A stretch of DNA of 64,000 nt from Gelatoporia subvermispora B (lineage: Eukaryota > Basidiomycota > Agaricomycetes > Polyporales > Gelatoporiaceae). The number at the start of each line of letters is the position of its first letter. Within the stretch, counting starts at the first letter, position 1. Below the pieces are notes generated by a model. The model was not told the DNA's origin. It saw only the letters and a program-made list of their open reading frames with translations, and did no database searches. The DNA lies in NCBI GenBank assembly GCA_000320605.2, contig KB445794.1, forward strand, positions 1,786,475 through 1,850,474. The letters are read 5' to 3'. A program made the translations under genes and the position numbers. This document shows, in pieces, positions 1 to 11,279 of the stretch.

Positions 1-295
1 CCGGAGCATCAGGCCCATCGGAGGCGAGCGATGGCTGCGTGAGGATGGGGTCTGGATCATCTACAGGCATCCGTGGGTCCTCGGAAGCAATTGAGCCACT
101 TTCGCCGGCCTCGGAGGGTTCTGCCTGGCTCTCAAGCTCTTCCAAAAGCTTCCGCAGCCTCTGTATCTCGAGGGAACGAGCAGTATCGCGTACTACCGCT
201 TTGTTCACATTGTTAAGGCGCTTCTTCTTGGGACTGTGGAATAGACGGCCTGCGCCAGGCACGAATGGTTGCTGGTCACGTAGAGACGGCGCCAT
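1..295 (-). CDS. N-terminal part of an unrecognised gene, cut by the window edge
   Basis: An ATG on the minus strand at 295 opens a frame that stays open to the first base, about 98 codons. The translation starts MAPSLRDQQPFVPGAGR and has a basic patch (PKKKR). A charged helical stretch (RSLEIQRLRKLLEELE) suggests a short coiled coil, and an acidic Ser/Pro-rich tail follows. I do not recognise the family. Similar basic/coiled N-termini occur in large fungal transposase-linked and nuclear proteins, but nothing here settles that. The plus-strand frame over the same bases looks like a shadow because it lacks any such pattern. Confidence 0.5.
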   Translation of the reverse strand, partial: MAPSLRDQQPFVPGAGRLFHSPKKKRLNNVNKAVVRDTARSLEIQRLRKLLEELESQAEPSEAGESGSIASEDPRMPVDDPDPILTQPSLASDGPDAP

Positions 296-1946
296 GACGT
301 TATGCAGTGAGTATTGATGGCGTTCCGAAGCGTCCGGGCAATCTACAAGGTCTGGTGCGTGTTGCGACGCGCAGAGTATCGACGATATAGTAGCAGTGAT
401 ACGACCGCTCAGCGGTCACGTCGGCGGCGGCAAGCGAGAATCACAGACAGAATCAATCCCAAGATGTTGTAAGAGATGATCACACATGAATCGCCACGAT
501 GCAGTAGAATTGAGGATGTATCTAGCCCAACTGGGGATGTGTAGCTAAGATGGGCGCCGAGGAGGCCTCGGGGGGATGGGACCTCAAAGGGCCTTGGCGC
601 CCGTGCACATTAGCAGCCTAGGAAGTACATTACGTAAGCGGAAGATGTCCGGACTGAGGTGGGGAATTTCGTACTTTTGTCGCTTTTGGGGCGCTTACTG
701 ACCAAAAAAGACGTAAAAGCGACAAAGCGGAAATGAGATTTTGCTGATGCAGATTCGCACGTCGGACGTGTACAGCGATTAATGAGAAATATATGATATG
801 CTCCATCGATATTTGGTGGGACTATGTCCCGCAGACTTTGGATACCCGCTTCTCAAGATTCAATCAGCTCTTCCACTTTCGAGGCTGCGCAGCAAGAATG
901 AGGCCTTGAGGTTCCAAGTAAAGGTGTCGACGTGATAGAGGGAAGACACATTATCCGCCGTCACAGACTTTCCTTTCGCCACTCTGACAAGATCCAGGTA
1001 TTAGACCCAGAAACAATCGAGCCCAAATGAGAACTCATCAAGAATAACCACGTTGACGGAGCTGAGGCCGGCGTCTGACGTTGAGACTACGACGTAAGCG
1101 TCTGTAGCTGAGGCGCTTGACAGCCTCATGATCTTGCTACCACTGGAGGAAACAGCGTGCATATTGGCTTTGTGCCCTGCTTAGGTTCGAGGTCCAAACT
1201 CCGCGGCATCTTCCTACATCTGAGGTGACCATCGTGGTCAAGAGGTCCTGGTGCCTCGGCGGGACATGCACAATGCCTGGATCGAAAGCTTCGCGGATCA
1301 CTGATTGCTCGGATGGGTCAGGTACAGGATAAAATGTCATGCGTGGTCTCACGAAAACGATCTGGAGTTGCGTTTAACGCGCGGAACGCTGGTAGACATG
1401 CAGCATCGACGCGTACTTGGGATCACATCGTACTGACCAGCCGTGGCATCCCCGCATCCATACATAACGATACGTTTATCATACGTTTCATGACGCTCAC
1501 CGCCCGGTAATGTGTTCAAATCATGACATACAATTCAAGAGGTTCTGGCGGGCTCGCCGCCGCCGCACTGTGTGCAACGGCTCGCTTAGGTTTTGCAATG
1601 TGCCAAAGATAGTTTCTCCAGTGGCCGCAAGACCCTCTCGGCGTGGTGTGTATTGCGACCGTCAGTTCCACTGTTCCCTGCATATTGAACGCTTCTCCAA
1701 GTACAGCATAGCGCTCATATTATCGGCTGGGCTCCTGGATGCTACATACGATAGGCCGCACACGCAAACTCTCAAAATAGATTTCGAATCATTGAAAATA
1801 CGAGAAATCTTGTAGTATTCACATTCATATCCGTATCTCTGAGCATTCGCTGAATGCTATATAAGTGAGTCGGCAACGGAAGAAGAGGTCAGGATCCTCG
1901 CCAGGCCTGCTCTTGTGCCCACACAACAACTGTCGTCTTTAACAAG
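296..1946. other. Gene-poor interval
   Basis: About 1.65 kb with no convincing coding region; frames are short and show no splice-compatible continuity. It holds a 12-bp inverted repeat (676-687 with 715-726) and, at its right end, the promoter of the following gene. Confidence 0.5.
1858..1865 (+). promoter_or_regulatory. TATA box of the helical-protein gene
   Basis: TATATAAG lies about 82 bp upstream of the ATG at 1947, the usual spacing for a fungal TATA promoter with a short leader. Confidence 0.55.
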
Positions 1947-4900
1947 ATGTCCTCTGAGCAACAGGCTCTTCAAGCTGTCAATAGTATCTCATCTGGAAAA
2001 CTAGTCAACCAAGACTCATGGATGACGTTCGTCCTACATTTATACTCTGTAACTCAATGTTCAGTCCTCACTGTCATGCCTCAGGATGTGGTGTAATACG
2101 AATTGGGGGGACTTGCTGCAGCCTGCCCCACTGTCGATCGCTCTCCTCGGCAGTATCTTCATCATTGCCTCCAGTACCGATGATTTCTGTAAGTGTTGAC
2201 TTCTGCAACAAACCTATGCTCATGTCGAACTTTCTGGACCAAAGCGCTCCAAACGGAAGATAATCCCGGCAAATGGGATCATGCCAAGTATCCCGACTCG
2301 TTCAAGGCCTGTCTTCAGCAAATGGTTCGGCCGCTCATCGTTGTTTGATGTTACTTACTAACATGTTATCTAACAGGTCGGCGATGGATACAAAGCATTT
2401 GAAGGTAAAAATCTGTGCTAGATCCCGGACAATGGACTCGTGCTCACGGGTTGTTCGAAGGTGCTCACCACAACATGACACGCATCCAGAATGCGGCTTC
2501 TCAAATGCCAGACTTGATCAAGACCGCCGTGGACCTCGCAATTACAGGGACACCCGAAGAAGTCAAGATTTTTCTCCCAGGCCAAATTGACGGGGTGGTT
2601 GAGCTTGCAAAGATCTGCCGCGAGGCGGCCAGGGACTCGGAACTTGCCTTCCGGGACATCATGGGTTTGGCGCAGGTCCTACATCTTCGAATGGTTCCTC
2701 GAGGCTAAATTTCTGATTATGGTATACATTTTCAGGAGATGGTACTCGCCTGCACCCATAAGGTCGGCAACGCAGAGCAGAAGCTGGCAGCGAACCAAAT
2801 TCACCTTCAAGTCTTGCACGAGCAGAAGAATTTGGAAGGCCAGGCGTTGACTGATGCGGAAGTAGCCCGCAAGAGAATGAATGAGGCAAGTTTTGTAGCT
2901 TCGCGTACTTGACTTAATTCTAACCTTTCAAAAAAGGCATTCGAGAAGGCTGAAGCCGAATTTTGGGACTCGGTGAAGTCCATACCCCATGGGTCCGTGC
3001 TCCGTGTGTCCGCTATGGGCTCGGTGAGGCTTACTCCATCTCCACAGATGGCTGTTCATGGGCGCGTTGGCCATTGAGTCGTTCATGCACGCAGCAGCCT
3101 CCGCCGGAAATGCAGGTATGTTTAAGTTTCTGCAATTGTCGTAGCCCACTTTATCAACGGGTACCCTGTAGCGCTTTCGGCCGTTACCCACAGGTGCAAG
3201 ATCATGCATGCTCGTCCGCAAGGTAGAGCACAGACCGTCCCGCATCATAAGTCCGAGGACCCGCAAACTACAGCTGGAGTTTCGACTATACCTAACGAAG
3301 AAGCTTTGAGTGACCCCTCGTTAAATCAGGCGAAGAGAGGTAAGTGTGACTTCTTGTAAACATATCTCAATACGCTCACAATGTATATCAAGTCCTCGAC
3401 TTAGCCAACGGTATGAAGTCTCTGGTTTGCGGTGGACAAGACGGAGAGCCCGACTGGGCAACCATTCGAGGCAGCAATGGCCACGTTAGTCACTGTGGCG
3501 CCATCCTTTCATTACTTGCTCACAGTAATACTGCAGAACACGAGTGGTGCGGCATGGATTGGGGCTTCTCTTCAGACGATCAAGGAACGCCTAGACATCT
3601 CAAAACCTATTTCTCAGGAATTGGAGAAGCTCGTCACTCAAGGCATAACAATCAATGCGAAAATCCTCGAAGTTGCAGGATCAGTACGATCCGTTGACGA
3701 CAGTCTTGACGATGAAGAGCGTCAAATCAATGAACTTATTGCCGGGCTGCAGTCTTTGGTGACGTCCTGCAACTTGATACTACAGCAGACTGGGGTCACT
3801 GCCTTTGGTCCCGGCACTCCGTCACCTTCCGTATCAAGCACGGCTGGTGCTGCTGTAAGCATCCAGTGAAATTGTCTGTACAGGACACTGATCATCAAAA
3901 ATCGTTTGGCAGAGAATAAATGTAGAGAATGCGAAGTTCAAGGTCTGTACTTGTAAACCCTGGTGTCGTCCTTATACCCAAGCTTTCTTAAATTCCAGGT
4001 TGATCAGACCCGAGCACACTTGGAGGCATCGAGGGATGCATTCGAAAAGGCGGCACTACGCATGGTGGAAGGCCAGAAGCAGATCACGATGACTATCGCA
4101 GAGATCAGCAATCTGTCACTACAGTCGGCGACTCTCGAGAGTGAGTAGCTTATGGTAAACGTGCCTATGTCGCGATTGATTGACTACTATCCCAGCTATG
4201 CTTCCGGTGCTCAAGAAGGCTGTCGGGGCGTTTACTACTCTGCGCGCACAGTTCTCTCAAATCAGCCAATTCTTTGAGAATGTCGCTTCGCTCATTATCG
4301 ACGTCATGGGTCCCTCCGTCAACCGCTGGGCGAATACAATGTCTCAGACCACTGCAGTTGGTGGTGTCACGGTCAGCAGTACGTCTGCAAACCCCACGTG
4401 TATTGAAGTGTCATTGACGATAGTTCTTCGCTCATCAGATGTAACAAGGCAGCTCATCTACACGCAGATGATGGTCCCTCTGAAAGTCAGCATGCTCACT
4501 GACAAGGTTCGCTCTGCTTGTGCTTTTCATTGTATGCTATGACATGCGAAAATGGGCTGATAGATAGCCGGGACATACCTCAATGTGTCGAATCTCTACA
4601 TTCTCCCTGCTCAGAGGTATTTTTGATAGTATAGTCTGCCCGTACGGTACTGAACACCAAATGCCTGACCCAGACATGTTGGCAATATGCTCCAATTCCC
4701 TGATAGCAACACAGAAGAGGGCAAGGCTGCCTTCAAAGGTATGTCGATAAGATAACACGTCAAACTAGGTCACTTATATCAATTCTAGAGAAGTTGCAAA
4801 AGGAGCAGACGGAATTGGAGAAGTCGTCCACCGAGGCTAGCGAGCAAATCGCGGCGCTTGTAGCCAGAGATCAGAAGGTACGTCTTCAAGCCCCCTTACT

Positions 4901-5189
4901 TAGCTAAAGCCGCTCCTGAACGAGGTGACACTCTGAATAGGGATTCAGTGCCTTGATAGAAGCGCGTTTGGACAACATTAAGTTTGTGGTCGGGTCTGTC
5001 ATTCCCGCGGTGATCGCTCCAGGTGGGCAAATTCAACGCCCGTCAATGACTCGGTTATTGACCATAATGTTTCTAGTGCCGCCCGCTATATCTCGCATTA
5101 CGGAAGGTCATGTTTCCGCATACGTTGCTGCCAAATCCTCTGCGATGGAGAGTAGCCCAGTATTCAGTGACGTCGAGAGCATGATGTAG
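1947..5189 (+). CDS. Multi-exon predicted all-helical protein, function unknown
   Basis: The ATG at 1947 (MSSEQQALQAVNSISS) follows a TATA box. About ten exons with short GT-AG introns continue to a TAG at 5187-5189. Recognisable coding blocks lie near 2430-2700, 2735-2885, 3430-3857, 4000-4140, 4195-4380, 4440-4505, 4790-4878 and 4940-5189. The protein is rich in long amphipathic or coiled-coil helices (for example EKLQKEQTELEKSSTEASEQ). A moderately hydrophobic helix lies near 4270-4310. No catalytic motif is visible. The long-helix plan with one hydrophobic hairpin recalls alpha-helical membrane-active proteins, but that is only a shape argument and I assign no function. Several splice joins, especially at 2900-3430, are unresolved. 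Confidence 0.6.
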
Positions 5190-5711
5190 GATGGCAAATA
5201 CTTCCGGTGAGGGGTGAAGTGCTCGTGAGTCGTGGCCCATGGATCGCTCTTCTGGATGGTTGTGCTATCGAGTCGTGTTGCGTGTACAATAGTATGCTCT
5301 TGTGAATCTGTGCTCCGATTGTGCTGAGAATCTATGAGTTTCTGCCCAACGCAAGTATGAGCTCGACTGAATCATGTACGGTTGCGAACAGTGTACCTCG
5401 ACAGGCGCTGTATCCAAATATGGGCGCTTTTGACAGATCCGATCGACCAAAATGTGCTGCAAGCCGTACGCGTCTTAGAGCTTCCCCCAAACCGAACCTC
5501 GGGCCCACATTAAGTGCTCGAATGTCATGGACAAGACGGATCCACCTCCCAAATTTGCGCACCCGTTCACAAAATCCAGCGCGGACGTCATAATCCGCTC
5601 ATCCGACGGTGTTGACTTCCGCGTGCACCGAATCGTCCTGGCCGAAGCGTCGCCTGTCTTCGAGGGCATGTTCTCCCTTCCACAAGGCCCTCGATCTGCA
5701 AAAGACGCAAA

Positions 5712-5946
5712 CTGTAGAAACCGGCTAGGGAACTGCCCTCAGCTCGGGATACGAGACTAAATGTATTGAGAATACTATACCTAGGGAACTGCCTAGGTAT
5801 ACTGTAAGTATGTAGATACAATGAATAGACTATGGACTTACCCTCAGCTCGGGATACGAGACTGAGGGAAGTCGAACATACGGCGACTCGTATGGACGCG
5901 TGCGCTAGGCGCCCTGATTATCTAAGCTATGGGACGTGAAAGATTA
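5712..5946 (-). mobile_element. tRNA-derived SINE inserted antisense in BTB gene 1
   Basis: Read on the minus strand from about 5940, the insert starts like a tRNA gene. An A-box-like TAGCTTAGATAATCAGG lies at about 5913-5929, and a B-box-like TGTTCGACTTCC at about 5868-5879, at roughly tRNA spacing. The anticodon-arm region does not fold as a proper tRNA. The 3' body contains two copies of the 23-bp block at 5736-5758 and 5841-5863. Short AAAGA matches at both margins could be a target-site duplication. The insert replaces BTB coding sequence with sequence lacking any BTB match. Element boundaries are accurate to about 10 bp. Confidence 0.6.
5736..5863. repeat. Direct repeat inside the SINE body
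   Basis: A 23-bp block beginning CCCTCAGCTCGGGATACGAG occurs at 5736-5758 and again at 5841-5863, 105 bp apart. A palindromic CCTAGG...CCTAGG lies between them. This suggests an internal duplication in the SINE or two joined monomers. Confidence 0.75.
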
Positions 5947-6895
5947 CCGTATTTGGTGAATTCTACAACACAAACGACCTCCCCGTTGTCGACATGCCCG
6001 AGCCAGCCGAGGTCCTGAATGCGCTACTCCAGTATTGCTACCCCATGACGACGCCTTACCTATCCCCCATCGACCACTTCGCCGCGGTTCTGGAAGCAGC
6101 CCCAAAATATGACATGCAAGGCCCGAGCAAACGCTTGCGGCGCGCACTGACGACAGACTGGAGCACTCGGCATCTTTTGGGAGCCTTCGAGGTTGCACAA
6201 AACTTGTAGCTGCAAGGGGAAGCGAAGGAATTAGCGGAGCTTTCGCTGCGCGAAGACATCTTTGAAGAATATGGCATACCCCCGTCGGGTATCTCTCACG
6301 AAATTCTATGTCGTCTCCTCATATACCGTTCTCAATGTGCCGAAAAAGCTGTCAAGTTCGTACTGTTTGAAGAACCGGACGAGTCCTCGTTTGAGTACTG
6401 GTATATGAACTGGCCGATAATCGGATATCAATGCGAATTTTGCATACCCACACCGATATCACTACGTCATGACGATTTTCGCAAGGCTTTGCTCGTGACA
6501 TTGACGAAATGCCCTTGTGGATTCACCGTCAAGAATACCTCGGCTCGCGTCCATCTTCTAGACAACATCACATGCGCGCAGTGCCGGGCGAATGCTCTGC
6601 ACAAGCTTGATGACTTTGTTCTTCCAGCGCTTGCAAGGGCATTAGACGATTATTTAGATGATGTGAGTACATCGAATGCATGAGCTGTACAAGCAAATAT
6701 TAATGGATTCTGTGCGATGAGTTGGAGCTGCATGTCTAATTCCTCAAGTACTCGACGATGCAATCATGAGTTGGGATAGCCTCAATGCATATATCGGATT
6801 CTCAATTGACTTGACGGTACAACTCATTTGAAAATGGTCGATGCGTCACATACACGCAGCTGGGTATCGAGCTATCTAGGGTATCACGGACGCGC

Positions 6896-7315
6896 TCAAA
6901 CGTTCTTGTTAATCTCTTGCTGCGCTTCACCCTTGTCCTTCCGAACATTTCCTGTATGTTCATAAGTCCCGAGGTCCTGTCGCTATGCTGTCTAGTGTCT
7001 TACCTGAAGTCTCCTGTTGACGGTCGCCTTTCACCGCGCCCACAACGGCATCGACTTTGCCTCCCACCCTGTCCACGGTTCCTTCGGCGTATCCTTTGGC
7101 CTGTGCAGCCTTGTACTCGCCCTCGCCCTGTGCGTGTTCCTCCTTGCCCGACTGCTGCCATGACCCGGCACCAGTCATGTTTCCGATGGCCTCGACCATC
7201 GAACCCTCCATCGAGTGGAACTGGCCGGTGGTCTTGCTGCGTAGTGCGTCAGCTGCATACTCCGGAAGTCGACGCGCTTGGAACAATTGCTTGGCTCGCC
7301 GTTGTTGAACGACAT
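6896..7315 (-). CDS. CsbD-like stress-response protein, copy 1
   Basis: ATG at 7315 (MSFNNGEPS). The main exon carries TTGQFHSMEGSMVEAIGN, then AGSWQQSGKEEHAQGEGEYK and a C-terminal AVVGAVKGDRQQETSG. An intron starting GTAAGA leads to a final exon ending in KDKGEAQQEINKNV and a TGA at 6896-6898. The pattern is that of the CsbD-like family: small, hydrophilic, glycine- and glutamine-rich proteins linked to stress responses, with no known enzymatic role. It diverges from copy 2. The join between the first seven codons and the main exon has no canonical GT donor in the right phase. The first exon may therefore be misplaced or the gene damaged at its 5' end. Confidence 0.75.
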
Positions 7316-7758
7316 GGTTCGTGTGGCGATGAGGAGACGAAACGTTCGAGAATGTGAAAGGTCATGGTTGCGAGGAAGGCTGTCTTGGATCGCACTTGAC
7401 AATGTTCGAGCTCATATAGGCCGCGGACGTGCTTCTGTCGATCGACGGGCAGGAAGCCTTCTGACATTCCATAACAGGAAATGACGTCACGCGCACTATG
7501 GTCAGCGCGAGATCGGATCTAAGACTATGAGCTTTTCGCCACTACGCCGATGCTGTCCCATGACGTCGAGCTATCATGATGTCACGCGCTCGTGGGGCGT
7601 CGACAATTCCGACATGCACAAGACATGGCTGCGGATCCACCGCTTGTGCGACGTCACAGGCTCGGCCTCCACAGCTCACGCCTTCCGCTGCGCTGAGCTT
7701 TCGGATCTAGCCAGCACTTGGAGGTATTCCGGCGTCCGAGACGCCGAACACGACGACA

Positions 7759-7766
7759 TATATAAG
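7759..7766 (+). promoter_or_regulatory. TATA box of CsbD copy 2
   Basis: TATATAAG about 91 bp upstream of the ATG at 7857. On the opposite strand a weaker CCTATATGAG at about 7411-7420 sits about 100 bp upstream of copy 1. The two genes are therefore divergent with separate core promoters in a shared interval of about 540 bp. Confidence 0.6.
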
Positions 7767-7856
7767 GTCTGCATTCATCACCATCTCCAAGTCTGCATTG
7801 AAATCATCATACTCTCACAACATCTCCCTCTACTCGCGTTACAATATCATTCCACT

Positions 7857-8300
7857 ATGTCGTACAACAACAACGGCGAGCCAAAGTACGTTCTTGGTCA
7901 CCTCGCGACCGCGACGAGTGCCGTGCTAATTGGTATCGTTCAACAGCAAGACCTCCGGCCAGTACCACTCCCTCAAGGGTACTGTTGTCGAGACCATCGG
8001 TGACCTGAGTGGTGCGACCTCCTGGCAGCAGTCCGGCAAGGAGGAGCACGCCCAGGGCGAAGCCGAGTATAACGCGGCTCAGGCAAAGCAGTACGCCGAG
8101 GGTGCCGTCGACCGCCTAACGGGAAAGAAGGATGCCGTTGTCGGCGCTCTTACTGGTGACAGACAACAGGAGATGGAGGGTAAGTCATACATAAATACGA
8201 GCATCTCGTATGGAAAGCACAACTAATTAACACGATTACAGGCAACATTCAGCATGACAAGGGTCAAGCGCAACAAGAGATCAACAAGCCGTCCGTATGA
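7857..8300 (+). CDS. CsbD-like stress-response protein, copy 2
   Basis: Three exons, 7857-7885, 7947-8179 and 8242-8300, join in frame across GTACGT...ACAG and GTAAGT...ACAG introns. They encode a protein of about 106 aa beginning MSYNNNGEP. It shares the block WQQSGKEEHAQGE and the C-terminal EVGALTGDRQQ-like and QAQQEINKP segments with its divergent neighbour. It belongs to the CsbD-like family, small hydrophilic proteins tied to stress; the exact role in fungi is unknown. All splice sites are canonical and the frame is clean, so this copy looks functional. The pair arose by duplication and inversion, or by divergent duplication. Confidence 0.85.
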
Positions 8301-8674
8301 TTGCATCTACAGTATTCTCGCTTGATCGTAAGGGGGGTTCGATTTTGGCCTAGTTGGGGATGGGGGGATGTGTACGATACCTGTATCTGATATGTCCATA
8401 ATCCAGCGAAATACGTGCACTAGACTACGTTGCAAACGGACCGCAGGGAGTGGAGTAAATCGATGCCTGTCCTATCCTCCTGGTTCGGATGCTCACTTGC
8501 GAGATTGTACGTACAGCTTACCACGTAATGCCGACTCGCGCTGGATACCGACAGCTCGTGGGCGAACTCGACAAGTGGTTTGCCGAGAGCTCGCACAAAT
8601 ATTATATCATGCTTCTGTTTCGGATTTGAACATGTTTCGAATGATGTACCATGTAGAACGGATCCCCCTCACTC

Positions 8675-10709
8675 TCATTCGAGGCCTAAAATGAGCGTCT
8701 CCGCCGAACTGGACCGCGGCTTGATAGTGCACTCAAATGGTTCCGGATGCCTAAGCAGTGTGACGTACTTGAACATGTTGCATCGTCACCAAGGGACATA
8801 AGGACGTTCTACTCACACAATGACTCCCGAAACCAACTTCGGCTTGCGCCAAATCGGCTGTCCCTGTGAATCGATTGCTGGAGAGATGCGGAAAATGTGG
8901 AGAACAGACGCGATGTTGATGAATAGTGAGAGTTCGCTAAAGTATCGTCCAGGACAAACCCTTCAAAGCGAGCATGCTCAGCGCTTTCTCCGATCACTAT
9001 CTACGGTATCGTTGCATACCTTCGACCAGCGCCAAAAGCAATCACAGCTGGGTCCAGTACATCTGGGTTCATCTTGCCCTCTTTCAGGAATCGTTCAGGC
9101 CTGAACTCTTCTGGCTCAGGGTACCGTTTCGGATCCCGTAAAATCGCCCTGACGCAGTGCATCAGCACTGCTGCTGATAAATCGAAGCCTGAGAGAAATC
9201 ACCACGTGTTCTGGAACAAAATGGTCCCTCCGGGGATCAGGTTGCCATTGTATGCATCATCTTCCAGGCATTGATGCGCGAGGCCTAGCGGTAAAACGGG
9301 CGTCCACCGTAGACACTCTTTGCAGAGCGCGTTGAGATAAGGTAGCGAGGCACGGTCGGAAAATATGGGCAGCCTATTTAGGCCAACAACGCGATCGAGC
9401 TTCTCTTGTGCTCTTTTCTGTACCTCTGGGAAAAGAGACATAGCCAAAATGAAGAACTGGAGGGTTCCGATAGTCTGGTCCATGTCAGCGCCTATCATAG
9501 GAAGCTATCCGAGTGCAAGCCACACGCACAGTATCAGCGCCACCTGTTCGTAGCTTAGTTGAAGTGTAGGATGTGTAATGTGCAGCACCGTACCTCCGTA
9601 TGCCACACCGGCTACATTCTCTGCGATACGTTCTTCCTCTGCATAGGCCTTGTCGTTTAGATGAGAAATGCGCTCCATCAATTTCACAGCAATCGGTATG
9701 TCTGGTCCGTCTCTCTGGTCATGCAGAGATGGATTAGTCAGTATGCTCATGATCAAAGACGTGACACACGCACGACAACGTTTCTCCATGGTACCTGCTT
9801 CATCGCCAAACCATCGGCCTTCCATTGGGCCACTTTCTGCTTGAAGCCAGCGCCCGGGACCCAAGGTAGCACATATTTCAGGAAAGGAAGGTAGTCGACC
9901 CAAACAGCCGGGGGCTTGAATGCCTGGCTAATTCCGGACATTGCCCTTTCCATGACCGCCATGTATTCATCATCGCTCTCTGCCGCTTCGATGCCATAGG
10001 TGACAGACAGAATCTGCGCTCCGGCAACACTGTCATAGATCAAAACTGGGTCAGAGCGCTGTGAAGTGAGGTCTTTCTTGCATTTACTGCCTGATGTGCT
10101 GCATGAACCCTGCCGGCTCTTCGTACAAACGCTTGAGGAGTTGAGGAGCAATCCTGACGAGGTTCTTCTCGAAGTCTTTTACAGCATTCTGATGAAAGAA
10201 TTGGTGGAACGTGCGGCGATGCCTCCGCCACAACTGCCCGTATCGCATGTGCGCGAACGACCAGTCGTGCTCGATTCTGTCGCCTTTAGTCGCAGAGAGA
10301 CAACAGCATGTCACGAGCTCACAGATGAAGCATTTCGCTATGCGGTCTGTCGGAGTAATTCGAAGACCTCTTGTCCCACAGATCAAGGACCGCTTTTTCA
10401 GTGTTGAGCACAACAATTGGTTGTCCTAGTACTTCCAAGTATATGACTTCGCCTGCGAAATTTAAGCGTCAACACTGAGCCAGTACGGGATGTCAAAGCG
10501 TACGTGCCATACTGGTGGGCCCACTGTGCGTACGCCTTCCATTGCTCTTCCGCCGGAATATCAAAAATATTTCCAACAATCGGTAGCCGATTGGGACCCG
10601 GGGGAAGAGGCCGGTTCAAAGCCTGGGTTTTGGCTCTCATGTATATGTATATTGCGATCGCGATAAAGGCGCCTGCAACGGGGAGCACAGAAGCAGAGTT
10701 GAGAGACAT
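8675..10709 (-). CDS. Cytochrome P450 monooxygenase 1
   Basis: ATG at 10709 opens with a signal anchor (MSLNSASVLPVAGAFIAIA) for ER membrane insertion. The proline hinge PPGPNRLPIVGN follows. Splicing yields the I-helix GGGADTTIGTLQ (around 9550-9490, across a short intron), the ExxR motif KECLRW (about 9305) and the haem loop FGAGRRVCPGRY, whose Cys lies just after an intron near 8990. The last exon ends HPEPFECTIKPRSS and stops at 8675-8677. All P450 hallmarks are present and no frame break was found. The gene is a paralogue of the gene at 12.5-14.5 kb. Substrate unknown; such tandem P450s in wood-decay fungi act in xenobiotic or secondary metabolism, which is inference here. Confidence 0.88.
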
Positions 10710-11030
10710 AGTTACAAAGTAGTGCTCTGTATCGCTGGTAATGCTGATAAGACACTCGGAGAATTCACATGCCGCTCAGCAGGTGATGCGTGGGCGGAAG
10801 TTGCGACATTTGCACGATTCGAAGAAGCAGCTGAAAAAAGTAATGCGGTACTAGAGGGGGCGTCGGTGCGAATAGTATCTACTTCAGCAGAGCCGGTGAG
10901 AAAGTTCATTGGAGTGGAATAAGCCCGGCATATCCAGCAAATCTGGCATAGTACATGAAGTCTATTAGCCCTGCACAACATCCGATGTAGCAAAGGCATC
11001 AGATTGCTCAAAAAGCTCGCCTCGCTGCAC
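10710..11030. repeat. Promoter-region duplicate of the P450 cluster, copy 1
   Basis: The stretch upstream of P450 1 (about 10710-11055) aligns by eye with the stretch upstream of the relic (about 11927-12260). Shared blocks include GTGCTGATAAG, a CAGCAGGTG block, a GCATAGTA block and GCTCGCCTCGCTGCAC. The duplication therefore included 5' flanking DNA as well as genes. Confidence 0.65.
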
Positions 11031-11279
11031 TTTGGAACCCATAGTACATGATGCTATAAAATTCCTGGAAATGAAGTTGACAAGATGTCCAGTTGCGAGA
11101 TTTCGTGTACAGGTCACATTACTACGTAATTCATGCCTACTCACGCTGGATACAAACAACTCTTGGGTGGCTTCGGCAGTTGCTCGCATCATAAATAATC
11201 TCGTGCTTCCGCCCTCGAATCTGGACGTGCTCCGAATAAAATCCGAATCGTTACTATGTAGGACGGGTCTCCCTCGCTC

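Larger units (their letters stand above)
5527..6739 (+). pseudogene. BTB/POZ-domain gene 1, broken by a SINE and a stop codon
   Basis: The N-terminus (MDKTDPPPKFAHPFTKSS, then SSADVIIRSSDGVDFRVHRIVL) is a classic fungal BTB domain. Coding sense stops near 5710 and resumes near 5945 (NTNDLPVVDMPEPAEVLN), with a tRNA-derived insert between. The C-terminal half then reads in frame through an in-frame TAG at 6207-6209 to Cys-rich blocks (KCPCGF, CAQCRA). A GTGAGT intron at 6663-6721 leads to an 18-bp last exon encoding LELHV. The related genes on the minus strand at 33-44 kb end in similar tiny exons. The stop codon and the insertion together make it a pseudogene, unless the insert is spliced out and the stop tolerated. 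Intact paralogues would be nuclear or cytoplasmic BTB adaptor-like proteins of unknown partner. Confidence 0.75.

Noticed and set aside
39..317. Plus-strand 92-codon frame at the left edge
   Set aside because: The minus strand has a longer, edge-truncated frame with a more protein-like composition; the plus frame looks like its shadow.
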